64,000 bases of DNA from Berghia stephanieae (taxonomy: Eukaryota > Mollusca > Gastropoda > Nudibranchia > Aeolidiidae), in contig CM067448.1 of NCBI GenBank assembly GCA_034508935.3, forward strand, positions 65,859,136 through 65,923,135, read 5' to 3'. Of this stretch, positions 11,515-23,800 are shown one piece after another. Position 1 is the first letter of the stretch, and each line of letters opens with the position of its first letter. Below the pieces are notes generated by a model. The model had not been told where the DNA came from. It worked only from the letters and a program-made list of their open reading frames with translations, and did not search any database. Both the position numbers and the translations under genes were made by a program.

Positions 11515-11784
11515 AATCAAAAGGAATACATTCAAATGTTTACAAACCATTGTAAAAAAAAAAAAAAGAAAAATGCATAAAATGATTTACAAGGAAAAAA
11601 ATATTACCTCCCACAACTAACACTTAACATTTTACTGTTTCCCTCTCGACTAAGGACTCCGGCAAGAGCCAGGACAAAAGCAAGCAATCCCATTCCACGA
11701 CAAATACAGAAAGCAAACTCAGAAAACAGAGGCAGATAGAAGACTCATCAAGTGACCTCCTGTCCACCATGGGAGGTCAAATTT
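11515..11784 (-). mobile_element. Family C retroposon, 5' half
   Basis: Antisense copy: TTTACAAGGAAAAAAATATT through GACTCCGGCAAGAGCC to CCACCATGGGAGGTCA. The half with the GCAAGCGCC 3' end is missing. Confidence 0.75.
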
Positions 11785-11796
11785 TTTTAGGTGTTT

Positions 11797-12262
11797 AATG
11801 TTTGTTTTTAAGGGTTTTACGGCGCTTGCAACACATTTAGGTCATATCAGCACCAGTAAAAAGGCTGAAAATCGGATAGTGAAAAGATTCTAGATGTACA
11901 ATTAAGACAAAAGGGGAGTGGTTCAAATTGGGAACATATGTAGATTCCAAGAGCACATGTACTTAGTTTGAGATCACCCTGACACCAGCACAAGATCCCA
12001 CTCAGAGGAATACACTCAAATGCTTACGTTATACATTCAAAATAATACATATGACAATACATAACAGAAAGATGATTTACAAGGAAAAAAATCATTTGAC
12101 TGTTTCCCTCTCAGCCAAGGACTCCGGCCAGGACCAGGACTAAACTAAGTAATCTCATTCCAAGGCAAAGACGGAATGCAAATTGGTAAACTGATATAGG
12201 GGGATAGAAGACACAGTAAGTGCCACCCTGCCCACTATGGGAGGCCAGGAACCCCACCCAGT
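11797..12262 (-). mobile_element. Family C retroposon, near full length
   Basis: Antisense: begins TTTTTAAGGGTTTTACGGCG and ends GGAACCCCACCCAG. A further short fragment of the C end (GGGAGGTCAAAGAACCCC) follows at 12290-12313. Confidence 0.85.
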
Positions 12263-12369
12263 CAGGTGTTTAACAACGCTTTCAACACTTGGGAGGTCAA
12301 AGAACCCCACCCAGATATAAAGGGGATCATGTAGCAAAAGAAAGGGATATTCATATTAAAAATGTAAAA

Positions 12370-12677
12370 AATTGAGCTTTTGTTTGTATAGAGCAATTTC
12401 CACTAAACGTGCTCAAAGCGCTTTACAAGGGATCCCTGGCCAACAGCAACATTTAGCATGTAGGATGGGACACGACGCCTTTTAGGCAATATTACAATAT
12501 TTTTTTCGAACAGAGACAATGCTGTTAACGGTCAGGTACTCTTTTTACACCCGAGTATGCCCAGATAATGCGAGTAAAGAGCCTTCTCCAAGGACTCAAC
12601 TATGGGCTGAGCGAGGCTCGAACCCAGGACCTTCTGATCCGAAAACGAGTGTCATACCACTAGACCACATAGCCGCA
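12370..12677 (-). mobile_element. SINE family B, full length
   Basis: Reverse copy from TTGAGCTTTTGTTTGTATAG through CAAAGCGCTTTACAAGGG to GGTCCTGGGTTCGAGCC-complement and CACTAGACCACATAGCCGC. Confidence 0.9.
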
Positions 12678-12989
12678 TACAGTACATATCCCAGGATTCA
12701 TCAGGCTCGATAAGCTTCATTTATTCCCTTAGCAGGACATATGAATGCAACCTCACTTGTTTCATACAGTCCAAGTTGTCTGTTAGGTAATCTCGTTTCT
12801 TACAGCACAAGCAAGCTTACAAAATCGGTCATTGCCTATAGCTGGGTGCTCATTCACGCCAGAGATTAGTGAGGTAGCACATGTAAATTGACATACCCAA
12901 GGACACAACGCTGAGGTTGGAAGTTTTGCCACCTATCTGGTCATTGATCATGCCCTGCATTTCTTGCAACTTTCTATCTACAATAAAAT

Positions 12990-13490
12990 TGTTTTGTTTT
13001 TTTGTTTTTTCAAGGGTTTTACAGCGCTTGCAACACATTAAGGTCATATAAGCATCAGTAAAAAGGAAGAAAATGAGTTCTAGAATTACAATTAAAGTAC
13101 CCAGAAAAGGTAAGACAAAAGGGAATTGGTTCAAATAGAAAATGTAGATTCCAAGAGCACACTATCAAAGTTTGAGATTACCTAAAAGTCTCATCCAGAC
13201 AAGCACAGGTCCCCACTAAGAGGAACACACTCAAATGTTACAAATCATAAACAAACATAATACTGTGCAAAACGGAGATGAGTTACAAGGGGAAAAAATA
13301 TCATCTCCCAAAACTAACTATACATTTGACTTTCCCCTCTCAGCCAGGGTGCCGGCCAGAGTTGGGACAAAACCAAGTAATCTCATTCCAAGACAAAGAA
13401 AGTTGGAAAATGGATTATAAGGGGATAGAAGTCACAGTAAGTACCTCCCTGCCCACTATGGGAGGCCAGGAACCCTACCCAGTACAATAA
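12990..13490 (-). mobile_element. Family C retroposon
   Basis: Antisense copy from TTCAAGGGTTTTACAGCGCT to GGGAGGCCAGGAACCC. ORFs over it are incidental. Confidence 0.85.
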
Positions 13491-13725
13491 AATGAAATGA
13501 ACAAAGCCAACAAAAAATGCTGTGATTTTGAGGAAGCCTCTGAGGGCAACCCGTTTAATGTTGAACATGAATAAATAGAATATATCATAATCATTTGAAT
13601 GGAATAATGAAGCACCAGTTTTAAACATAATTCAAATGACGACAAATAATGCAATTAAATTTTAATTCAGCAGAAGACATAGATGTTGGATTATAACAAA
13701 AAAATAAAATTTGTAACATGTAAAT

Positions 13726-13885
13726 GTTGCTGCTCGGAGCTCGAGGAAATAAATAATGTGAAATTGAATGTAAGCTTCAATTTAATATACGAAAACAGAT
13801 AAAATGGACGTTTCAGGTTTCCCTTTTATCAACAAAACCGAGTGAATGAAACACTAAAGACGAATGAGATGTAGTGGCGTGGATG
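13726..13885 (-). repeat. Family E copy
   Basis: Contains GCTGCTCGGAGCTCGAGGAA, AATTGAATGTAAGCTTCAAT and GGACGTTTCAGGTTTCCCTT with ATCAACAAAACC. The minus strand reads TTGATAAAAGGG, AAA, CCT then GAAACGTCC. Confidence 0.75.
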
Positions 13886-14409
13886 AAACGCTACCGATGA
13901 ATGAGATAATAAATGTGGTAGTGGCATTGAACAACACAGGCATCAGGCCCGTCAAAAAATAATGGACCAAAAATAATAAAAAACCTTTTTATGTATTCTA
14001 TTCCTCTGATACACTATCAATTCTCTGATCTAACTGGAAGATAGGAGATAATCATGGGAAGGAGAATTAAATTATTCATATGAAGCATCGCATGGAATTA
14101 TTTGTTTCTTTTTAGTAATAAAAGGTAGATTTGTTTTATCAAGTTTCGTGAATAAGAGTTAGAAATTTTAATTTGATCTTATTTTAATCTCTTGTAGACT
14201 TCATGAATTAATGTTTGTTCTTAGGCATTTAATGGCGCTTTCAAAACTATTTAGGCCATTTAGGCGCTCGTATCTAGCTTTTGTCAATTTATATCGGCCT
14301 AGAGAGGCCATAGTTGCTGAATCGTGTTATACTATTGTAATAAAATTTATAAACCATTAGTTAAAAAGGTTTGTTATTTAAAAATGTTTGTTTACAATTT
14401 CTGCAAGTC

Positions 14410-15195
14410 TATGTTTTCATTGGGTGTTGTAAGATGGAAAATGTGAGTCCACAAGGAGGTAGAACCCAAGACTGAATACTTGGCATGTTAAGACATCACC
14501 AAAAAAATAAGAATTCCATTTGATCATTCTGGAATGTCTTCTTACAAGAGACCCAGAATGGAGATGGAATGCGCATGAAATAATGAACCACCTTGCTGTG
14601 GGCATGTCATATCAAGTTTCAGGAGGAAAGAAGCTTGAATAGGACGATGCCAACAAACAGAAGGATCAGCATTAAAGCAAATACAAAAAGGACATTGTAC
14701 CCGTCCGTTCCATCACTCTGGTGCTGTGCCCAGGTTCTGTCATCGAAGTCGATAAAGTAACAGAAACCCGAAGCCTTAGCCATTTAATGTAAGCAACCTC
14801 CATGCAGTACTTCAATCCGACTTTGACAACCAGGGGCGGTTGACAAACAGAATTATAACACATACAAACAGGACTGTCATCAACCATCAATTCCATCTGA
14901 AATTGGTGCCGTGCCCGGCTTCTGTCTGACAATTTTCGTTGTGAAGTAGATAAAATAAAGTAACAGAAAAACCTGAAGCCTTGGCCAGATAATTTTGTAG
15001 GCAAGCTCCATGCAGTACTTCCTACAGCTCAATTTTGGGTGAACCAGACTTTTGACAACCAGGAGGGTTGACAAACAGAATTAAAGCAATTACAAACAGG
15101 AATATCTTTACTCACCAATTCCATGTCAAATCGGTGCGGTGCCCGGCTTCAGTCCGTTTTGAAGTTGATAAACAGGAAATGAAGCCGGATTTCTC
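14410..15195 (-). pseudogene. Degenerate, internally repeated membrane-protein-like segment
   Basis: On the minus strand, 14758-14630 can be read as YFIDFDDRTWAQHQSDG then VLFVFALMLILLFVGIVLF and a stop: a short polar stretch followed by a strongly hydrophobic segment, as at a C-terminal membrane anchor. Related stretches recur at about 14860-15000 and 15060-15180, with the shared read YCMELAY/YCMEVAY and the nucleotide block GGTGCCGTGCCCGGCTTCTG. The module 14440-14660 matches 18669-18950. Reading frames are short and broken. I do not recognise the parent gene; a host gene fragment or decayed duplicate is the best description. Confidence 0.4.
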
Positions 15196-15704
15196 CGATT
15201 TAATTTCTATATGCATATAATTCCACAAGAGGTAAATACCTCTTGCCCGCTATGGAAAGTTAAAAAAACAAAAAACGCTCAACATGAGATACACAGGAAT
15301 ATATACAGTAATATTTCTTATATTTCATATGATTTTTCAATTCATTTTGCTCAGCACATTCGTGGAGATTGGTATCAAGTCAAGTGTTTTGTGACCAGTT
15401 AGCGGATTGTTGGGAGGGTTTAATGGTGTGCTTGGAAGTGGAAGTTCCATTGATGAAAAAATTCTAATCAGAACATTTCAATTTTTATGAAAAACCAGAT
15501 CATAAAAATAATTAAATCAAACTTTCTACATACTGACAAAATATTTTTACTGTATACTACTAAAATATTTTATTTCTTTCTAATGTAGTTAGTTGACTTG
15601 TGAAACTGTAAAAAATTTGAGAAAACTGCCTGATGCCATGTCCATTTCTAAATGGTTCGGAAAGACTTAAAGATTTTTCAAGAAAACCCCTTTGGCTATA
15701 TGGT

Positions 15705-16224
15705 TTTGTTTGTTTTTAAGGGTTTTACGGCGCTTGCAACACATTTAGGTTATATCAGCGCCAGTAAAAAGGAAGAAAATGGGATAGTAAAAAGTTCTAG
15801 AATTACTATTAAAGCACCCAAGAAAAAGTAAGACATAGGGGAACTGGGAACAAATAGAGATCAGAGGCAGATTCCAAGAGCAAACCATCAATGTACTTAG
15901 TTTGAGATCACCTATAAGTCTCATCCGGACACAAGCACAAAATCCAACAAAGAGGAACACACTCAAATGTTTACATTATACATTAAAAATAAACATAATA
16001 CATAACATCGAGATGATTTACAAGGAAAAAAATATCATTTCCCAAAAAAATAACTATGCATTTGACTGTTTCCCTCCCAGCTAGGACTCAGGCCAGGGCC
16101 AGGACAAAACCAAGTAATCTAATTCCAAGACAAAGACAGAAAGCAAAATGGAAAACAGATATAGGGGATAGAAGACACAGCAAGTACCTCCCTGCCCACT
16201 ATGGGAGGTCAGGAACCCCACCCA
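15705..16224 (-). mobile_element. Family C retroposon, full length
   Basis: Antisense from TTTGTTTGTTTTTAAGGGTT to GAGGTCAGGAACCCCACCCA. The (AAAC)n tail is visible as its complement at the left edge. Confidence 0.9.
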
Positions 16225-16782
16225 GCTATATGGTTTGATTTTAACCGGGTCATCAACAGGTGGCACTGCCGAGGTTGGAGGCAGAAAAAGAATAACAAAA
16301 CCTTATGCCATTTCTGGACAAAAAAGATCATTCTATTATTTTATTAGTACCTCCGCCATCATTCTCATTGAAACATTTGAGTTACTTTCAAATGGAATAT
16401 CATGTCAAATCATTGAATTATCATTGTCATGGCCAAAAAAGAAGAAATTAGCCTTCATCGAATTCCAAAATGGCCTCACTACAGGAGGGAAAAATGACTG
16501 AACATGTTTCTCAATCAAATATTATTATTAAGATGTTTGTGTGCTGTGAGTCCAGAGCATACAACACCACAGCCACACACGATCTCTGCATTATTATGCG
16601 TTTTTCACCAACTCGAAAAGGAAGAAGCATTTCATGTCCCCTTGGAATTCATCTTTTGTTTCGTAGACAGCAACAGGTCCACAGCCAAGGGTAAGACAAT
16701 ATGGCTCCATTTCTAGGCCATGGAAAAAACTTTCCAACAAAGAACAAAGAGATATCACTGTCTTGTGGTTTTTTGTTCATTG

Positions 16783-17325
16783 TTTTGTTTACTAAGGGTT
16801 TTACGGCGCTTGCAACACATCAAAGTCATATCAGCGCCAGTAAAAAGGAAGAAAATGGGATAGCAATAAGTTCTAGAATTACAATTAAAGCACCCAAGAA
16901 AAGGAAAGACAAAGGGGAATTTGTTCAAAAAGGAAACAGATGTAGGTTCCAAGAGAAAAACTATCAAAGTACTTTGAGATCACCTAAAAGTCTCATCCAT
17001 ACACAAGCACAGGTCCCCACTAAGAGGAATACACTCAAATGCTTAAATTTAAAAACAACAAATATAATAAATAATATGTAAAAAAAACATAATACAGTGC
17101 AAAACAGAGAGGTGATTTACAAGGCTAAAAATATTATCTTCCAAAACTCACTATACATTTGACTGTTTCCCTCTCAGCAGGGTATCTGGCCAGGGTCAGG
17201 ATAAAACCAAGTAATCTCATTCCAAGACAAAGACAGGAAGCAAGTTGGAAAACAGATACAGGGGGATAGAAGACGCAGTAAGACAAGTACCTCAATACCC
17301 ACTATGGGAGGTCAGGAACCCCACA
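16783..17325 (-). mobile_element. Family C retroposon, full length
   Basis: Antisense from TTTACTAAGGGTTTTACGGC to GGGAGGTCAGGAACCCCACA; about 540 bp with a short internal AT-rich expansion near 17055-17090. Confidence 0.9.
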
Positions 17326-17460
17326 CAAGACTGCTAGGTGGAAAAAAAGGAAAAGCTGCGCATTATTCAGCTCTAACCCTCCAAAGTAATTTAAGCAGCG
17401 TTGTGTTTGTTGGGAATCCAAAGCTGCAACTCCACACAAAACCACAGCAACACACTGTTT

Positions 17461-17680
17461 TTTTTTGTTTGTTTGTTGCTTTAGGTCTCTTCCAACACAA
17501 TTGAGGTTATATGAGAGACCGCTGAAACAAAAAAAACAAGCAATCTAACAAAAATAGTACAAATATAAATCAAAATCATAACTTAAAGATATCATAAGCT
17601 AAATTATAAATAACCAAGAACAAACAGGCAGAAGATTTACAGAAAAAAAATATCCCCTGTCAAAAATACAATCACAAACC
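17461..17680 (-). mobile_element. Family D retroposon, copy 1
   Basis: From GTTTGTTTGTTGCTTTAGGT to ATCCCCTGTCAAAAATACAA. Nearly identical to 39825-40037. In retroposon sense it ends GTTGGAAGAGACCTAAAGCA then (AAAC)n, closely parallel to the family C end. Confidence 0.85.
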
Positions 17681-17937
17681 AAAGAAGCAGGATAGGCTAG
17701 TAAAGAGAAGAAGAAACGACATCACTATCGGATCGTACACCCATGCGAACATCATAGGTATATGATTCAAGGGTGATGCTCCCATCCAACCACCCCAACA
17801 CACTGTCTTCAGCGTTATGCGTTCACCAATTTGATAGAAAAAAGCATTTTATGTCCCTTGAACACAGTACCAAGTCCAGTAGCAAGTCCACCAACAGGGA
17901 TGGGAGAGCATGGCTCTTTGTGGCCGTTGACTTATGT

Positions 17938-18150
17938 TATTTATTTTGTTTCCTGTCAAATGATTTGTATGTATTTTTATATTATTTTGGTCAAGTTACG
18001 GTTATTTATTTATTATTTATCACTTATTTGTCTATTTTTTCATTGAATTATTTTCACATATATTTATTGTTTCCTGTCAAATGATTTGTATGTTTATATA
18101 TTATTTTGGTCAAGTTATGGTTATTTATTTATTATTCATCACTTACTTAT
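17938..18150. repeat. Local ~118 bp tandem duplication
   Basis: TTTCCTGTCAAATGATTTGT, then TATTATTTTGGTCAAGTTA and GGTTATTTATTTATTATT, occurs twice in direct orientation (17950-18060 and 18069-18150). Confidence 0.8.
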
Positions 18151-18659
18151 CTATTTATTTTTTCTATTTATTGATTATATTCATATGTATTTGATTATTT
18201 TGGTAGTTTTCCTTCTACCTGTATTGATTTGAAATATGGAAATACATGGTTCGTCTTGGCAACTGCCTAAAATAAACCTTTGAATTGAATTTTTTAAGAC
18301 CATGGACAATGTTTACAATGGGCTAGGTAGTTATTAAAGTTATTTTACAGCATGCATCACCACAGCTACAAACTAACTTCAGCATTTATGCATTCTTCAC
18401 CAACATGACAGAGGAAGCGTTTCATGTCCCCTTGTATTTTATTTATATTTCCCTTTATCTTTTGGACTTTTTTTCAGACTAAAATAATTAGTGTTTTCAG
18501 GATATTCGATTGAAACGATAAAATTGTACAAAATTTTCAAAATATGTCATTTTATTTCATTCGAGACACCTAGTCACTGTAAAAGCGTCTCAGTCAGGGT
18601 ATTTTGTTATAAATGTTTTGTTGCGTTTCAGATACTTAAAAAAAAAGTGTAGAAAAGTT

Positions 18660-20370
18660 TACAAGTAGCTAGAATAGGACGATGCCAGCAAACAGTCGGA
18701 TGGTCTTGTCGCAATAGGAAACCGCTGCAATAATGAGATTAACCATACGTTTTCAGCCCAACACGTTTTCATTGGGAGTTTAATGTTTAATACTAGACAG
18801 TGCTAGTCCACGAAGAGGCAGAACCCAAGACTGACTACTTGGCATGTCTTAAACATCTATCAAACCAAAGACGCCATCGGATCATTCTGGAATACCTGCT
18901 AACAAGAGATCTGGAGATGAGGATGATCTGATGAACCACTTTGCTGCTCTCGTCTCGTATGTTAAGACTTGTTTTATCAACAGTTTCGGGAGCAAAGATG
19001 CATGCAACCCCAGAAGCATTCCACAGTGGAGTTAGTTTGAGAGGAGTTTGTTGGACAAAACTCAAAATGAGAGTTTACACGCAACTGTTTGAAACGCGGT
19101 AGACAATTAGGTGGACTGTACCGAATCTGAGTTGTGGATACCCAGAACTGACCAATTGTAACACCCAACACAAAAAACATAGATATACAGAAAACAAAAA
19201 TAAATAACCACCGAACAAAACTTGATTGAACTGCCTGGAAGTATGGAAACTTGGTTACAGCATCCAGTCGATTTTGACAAATGACATAATAGCCTTTAAA
19301 TTTATTTCGAGTGAGAATTAGTCGGCATGTGTACATTGACGAGAAAGATGATTCTAATGAATTCTTTATTGGGTTTTTTTATCCAAAAAAAAAAAGGGGG
19401 GGGAGGGGGTTCAAGCAAACCCCATCATCAAAGTTATTTTCAATTAGACAACTTTTCTCCCAATATGAAAATCTTTCCATTTTATTAATCAATTTTTTGT
19501 GGCATCTTTGCCACCTTTCACCCCCCCCCCCCCCCCAACATTCTCTCTGGCCCATTGGAGAACAGTCCTGGTGCTTTGTCCAGAAGGGGCAGAGACTGAA
19601 GGAAAAATAACTCCATCTCACTCAGATCAGAAGTATTCCACATATCAGAGGGAGGTTTGTTGGACAAAACTCAAAATGAGAGTTGACACGCAACTGTTTG
19701 AAACGTGGTAGACAATTAGGTGGACTTTACCGAAACCGGTTTTCTGTTGCTTTTGGCATTGCAGAATATAACGGGGGTGCTGAGGCTACCCATGGCCTGA
19801 TGGCTGCTGCAGGATGCATTACTGACGAGAGTGTAGAAAACTGGGTAGGAATGGATAGAAGCCATAATAAAAATATTGCACAACGCATATCAATACTGTT
19901 TCAAAACACAGGCACAAATATCGGCCCACTTAAAAACAGTGGATACTCAGAACTGACCAATTGTAACACCCAACACAAACAATATAATAGCTCTACAGAA
20001 GATAAAAAATAAATAATCACCGAACATAACTTGATTCAACTGCCTCGAAGTATGGAAACTGGGTTACAGCATAGTAGTCGATTTTGACAAATGACATAAT
20101 AGCCTTTAAATTTATTTCGAGTGAGAATTAGCATGTACACTTTGATGAGAACGATGATACTTGCCATTGTTTTTTGTTTTGTTTGGGTTCAAAAAAGGGG
20201 GAGGAAGGTTTGTAACACATAATTTCATGCAAACCCCATCATCAAAGCTATTTTCAATTGGACAACGTTTCCCCTAATATGATAATTCTTTCCATTTTAC
20301 ATTTCATTTATCAGTTTTTATGGCATCTTTGCCACATTTCTTAAAACTACCCCCCCCCCCCCCCCCAGTC
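18660..20370 (-). pseudogene. Degenerate duplicated membrane-protein-like locus
   Basis: The stretch about 19047-19530 recurs as about 19650-20370 in direct orientation. Shared landmarks: GTTTGTTGGACAAAACTCAA, GTTTGAAACG-GGTAGACAAT, ACTGACCAATTGTAACACCC, CATAATAGCCTTTAAATTTA, TTTTCAATT-GACAAC, and a poly-C run. The first copy, on the minus strand, encodes a read with SSFVRWLFIFVFCISMFFVL, a possible membrane segment like the N-terminal one of a channel or receptor. The second copy is more damaged and has about 206 bp extra at 19734-19944. 18669-18950 is homologous to 14440-14660. Parent family not identified. Confidence 0.4.
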
Positions 20371-20496
20371 AAGTGAGGTTGGAGGAGTTCACTACCATAC
20401 TCCATGTTATCATTTATTAGATAGGCTCGAAATGCAAAGACTATCTTGGCAGCTATTACTTCTAAATTTCCCTTTCATGTTCACTGTAACTTAAGT

Positions 20497-20640
20497 ACTA
20501 AACAAAAATGAATATCACAGCTTCAAAAAAGATCAAAACACCAAATGCGAAACGCTCCATGTTTGGTATTTCGTTCTTTTTTTAAGCCGTTATATTAATT
20601 TTTTGTTTAGTACTTTTTACAGTCCACAGCTTCTAGCAGC
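20497..20640. repeat. Family F foldback hairpin
   Basis: TACTAAACAAAAATGAATAT with CAGCTTCAAAAAAGATC faces TTCGTTCTTTTTTTAAGCCG and TAATTTTTTGTTTAGTA. The loop carries a degenerate GAAACG. The outer end is ACAGTCCACAGCTTCTAGC, as at 10876. Confidence 0.75.
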
Positions 20641-20888
20641 CTTAGTATCACTATCTGGGAACGTGTATGATTCTATTGGGTTCTTAATTATTTCATTTTT
20701 ATCCCCAGGCCGTCCACTCGTCGATACGAAGGGCAAGCATCTCAACAGACCCCATACAAGGAAGATCCTCCTTGCCAAATCAGCCCAATTCGAGGAGGGA
20801 AGTCAAAACCATTCCCATAATGACCTTGTAATTCATCAAAAATGCAATTTCATCGAAATCAAATCTCTTAAAATTTCTTACTAGTGGA

Positions 20889-23800
20889 TCAGGTGACGTA
20901 GTCTAGCATTGCATATTGCCAGGAACACAGTCGAGCCAATCTGTCAAACTGTGCCCTGTTCTTTTTGAATAGATTACCGATAGCAGGCTCCATACAGATG
21001 TTGCAGTAAGGGTCGGTGAGAAGAGACTGGATGCTGATGAGGACCTTGGATATGGTGAGAGCCAGACTCCAGTTATGGTGAATTGAATCGAGACCAACGT
21101 CACCGTGACGAGAAATATTGGGGTGAAAGATGCGGGTAATAAATCGGACTTTAGGAGGCCTCATGGGATAGCTGGACAAGGGGGGGAAATGAAATAAGAA
21201 AAAAATTCAACATTTAAAATTGAATAGATTTAAAAAAAACAAAAACTTTGGAATACTTTTTTACATGAAAGGAAATATCACAGTATTGTATAAATGAAGA
21301 TATTCTTGTCTGAAGAGAGAACGTAATCCCTCAGAGCTATAAAACCCACAGAGCAAGAGTTTGCCCCCTTTTTCAATAACATTGGATGCAAAATAGTGAT
21401 TACTTATATCCCTTCAAATAGAATGCCAGTCTACAGCAAAATACTCTTTCCCAGCTATAAATAGACCATGCTATCTCGGCTACTGGGTGGACTTATTGAG
21501 ACCCACACGAAGAAATAGCTTAAAAAAAATTAAAAAATTATATTCTTGCCAAATCAAAAGCAACAAAAAGTTGGCATGTTACAGTAAGCCGCTAGAAAAC
21601 CTGGAACTATCAAAGAAATTTGTGACCCATCAATTCAATGTGGTATTATGTCGAGATGTTTGTTTTGTTTTGTGTTTAAAGGTTTTACGGCGCTTGCAAG
21701 ACATTAAGGTTATATCAGCGCCAGTAAAAAGGAAGAAAATGGGATAGTAAAAAGTTATAGAATTACGATTAAAGCATCCAAGAATAAGGCAGACAAAGGG
21801 GAATTGGTTCAAAAAGGAAACAGATGTAGATTCCAAGAGCACACTATCAATGTACTTAGTTTGAGATCACCTAAAAGTCTCATCCAGACACAAGCATAGG
21901 TCCCCACAAAGAGGAATACACTCAAATGTTTACAAATAACATATAATAAACAAAACATAATACAGTGCATAACAGAGAGATGATTTACAAGGAAAAAAAT
22001 ATCATCTCCCAAAACTAAGTACACATTTGACTGTTTCCCTCCCAGCCGGGGTATCAGGCCAGGGCCAGGACAAAACCAAGTAATCTCATTCCAAGACAAA
22101 GACAGAAAGCATGGTGGGAAACAGATATAGGGGGATAGAAGACAGTATGTACCTCCCTGCCCGCTATGGGAGGTCAGAATCCCCACCCAGATGTCGAGAT
22201 GAATCGGGATCTTAAAAGTTAAGAATTAAATTGATAAAAAATACCAACATCCAGATCTTTGCTTTTGTAAGAAATTGAATCCATTTTTCATCATGAATTG
22301 AAATAAATAAGTTTCATATTAGCAGCAACCATTTCAATCTTCAGCACCCAGTTCATGCCAACTTAACACCCCTTTGAGATGGTGGATCACAATTTTTTTT
22401 TAAAAGGAAATCGTATATTCACCCCCATTCAATCTACATTTTTTTTTTCAAATGTTAACATTAAAAAAAAAATAATTGAGCTTTTATATAGCGCAATATC
22501 CACTAAATGTGCCCAAAGCGCTTTACAAGGGGTCCCTGGTCAACAGCAACATTTAACATGTAGGACGGGACATGATGCCTGTTAGGTGATACTACAATTT
22601 TTCAGACAGAGACAACGCTGTTAACGGCCAGGTACTCATTTCACACCTGAGTACAGTGAGAGAATGTGAGTAAAGAGCCTTTTCCAAGGACTCGACTATG
22701 CGCCGAGCGAGAGGCTCGAACCCAGGACCTTCCGACCCGAAAGCAAGTGTCATACCACTAGACCACATAGCCGCACATGTCAACAAAGTCACGGTCATAC
22801 GATAACCATCTTCACTTGTTCAAAACAGAAAAGTGACTAACTTTTGTGGTATCTGAAGGTAAAGCAGAAACATTCCTCCTTCGTAAGGGCTGTCTTTTGG
22901 GCCAGTGATGGATGCTTGCCAGTGGCAGCAGTGCCTGTCGAGAGGCGTGGCCTGAATCCCTTCAGGTGGGTCCGTCTTCAGAGTTTTCATTTCGCTGCGT
23001 AGTCTACGGTGACGCCAGGAGTTTTCTTCAATGGGCGGGGTACTCTGGTGGAAAAAGATTATAGCAACAACACACCTTAATAAACACAATAAGAATAAAA
23101 AGACAAGATTCCTTAGAGCCATACGGCCCATAGAGCAGGAGTTAATCTCAGTTTCTATAGCATGTAACAGACAATAGACAATGCTCACTTCCTTTTGGAC
23201 CCGACACTAGACTTTCTACCAGATCTAACAGACCCAGCTACCCAATGACAGCTGGGCTGACAAGGGAGAGGAAGGTGGGGGGGGGGGGGGGGGGGGGTCA
23301 CACAAAAAATCTCAACTTCTCCAGGGATAAAACTCCATCCCTTTGCTTGTGAAGCCACTGCTCTACCAACAGAGCTACGTGGAACCCCAATGATTTTGAA
23401 GTGTAATTTAATACAGATGAGATTCAACTTTTTTTAAATTTTAACTTTAAGTCGACTATAGCCACACAACTGAAAATATTTTTATTTCCTAAGAACTACG
23501 AATTATAATTATTCAGGTCTGCAGTTGTCACAAGCCTCACCTGTAACATCATACTCTCTAGACAAAGCCGACATGGGGAACTCAGTAACCTGAAAAGAAA
23601 ATGAAAAAAAATTCATATTTCCTCACCTTACGTCTCAATTGAGAAATCAATTTTCTATTTTTCAACTTTTTTTTCTTTTTTTTTCTTTTAGAATTTAAAA
23701 TTTGCTTTAAAATTAAAATACAAAATGTATAAGATTCCCATTGAATGTCTTTCAAAATCCAAACTTGCCCATATTTGGAAAGTAGTCCAGAGCCATTAGG

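Larger units (their letters stand above)
16530..18440. repeat. Three diverged copies of a host-like segment
   Basis: The block with ATTATGCG/ATTTATGC, TTTTCACCAAC, then GAAGCATTTCATGTCCCCTT appears at about 16560-16650, 17780-17870 and 18350-18440, each preceded by CACAGC/CACCCC-type sequence. Family C (16783-17325) and family D (17461-17680) elements separate the copies. No intact ORF is convincing. Confidence 0.55.
6757..20888. other. Gene-free stretch rich in repeats
   Basis: Beyond the probable 3' UTR of the PEP-synthase-like gene I find no intact gene. Content: MITEs (7531-8416), families E, F, B and C, the degenerate membrane-protein-like segments at 14.4-15.2 and 18.7-20.4 kb, and AT-rich sequence in which I see nothing specific (for example 11020-11500, 13890-14400, 15200-15700). 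Confidence 0.6.

Noticed and set aside
16701-17081. 126-codon ORF
   Set aside because: Almost wholly within a family C retroposon; similar ORFs at 9985, 12850, 15745, 21487 and 21809 are shadows of the same repeat in different frames.
19683-20012. 109-codon ORF with GGAEATHGLMAAAG
   Set aside because: I considered a transposon protein, but half of it translates the duplicated segment whose coding sense seems to be the other strand; the remaining 200 bp insert matches nothing I recognise.
22592-22798. ORF of 68 codons on the minus strand
   Set aside because: Lies within SINE B; the same applies to ORFs at 4472-4690, 12519-12713 and 40748-40939.
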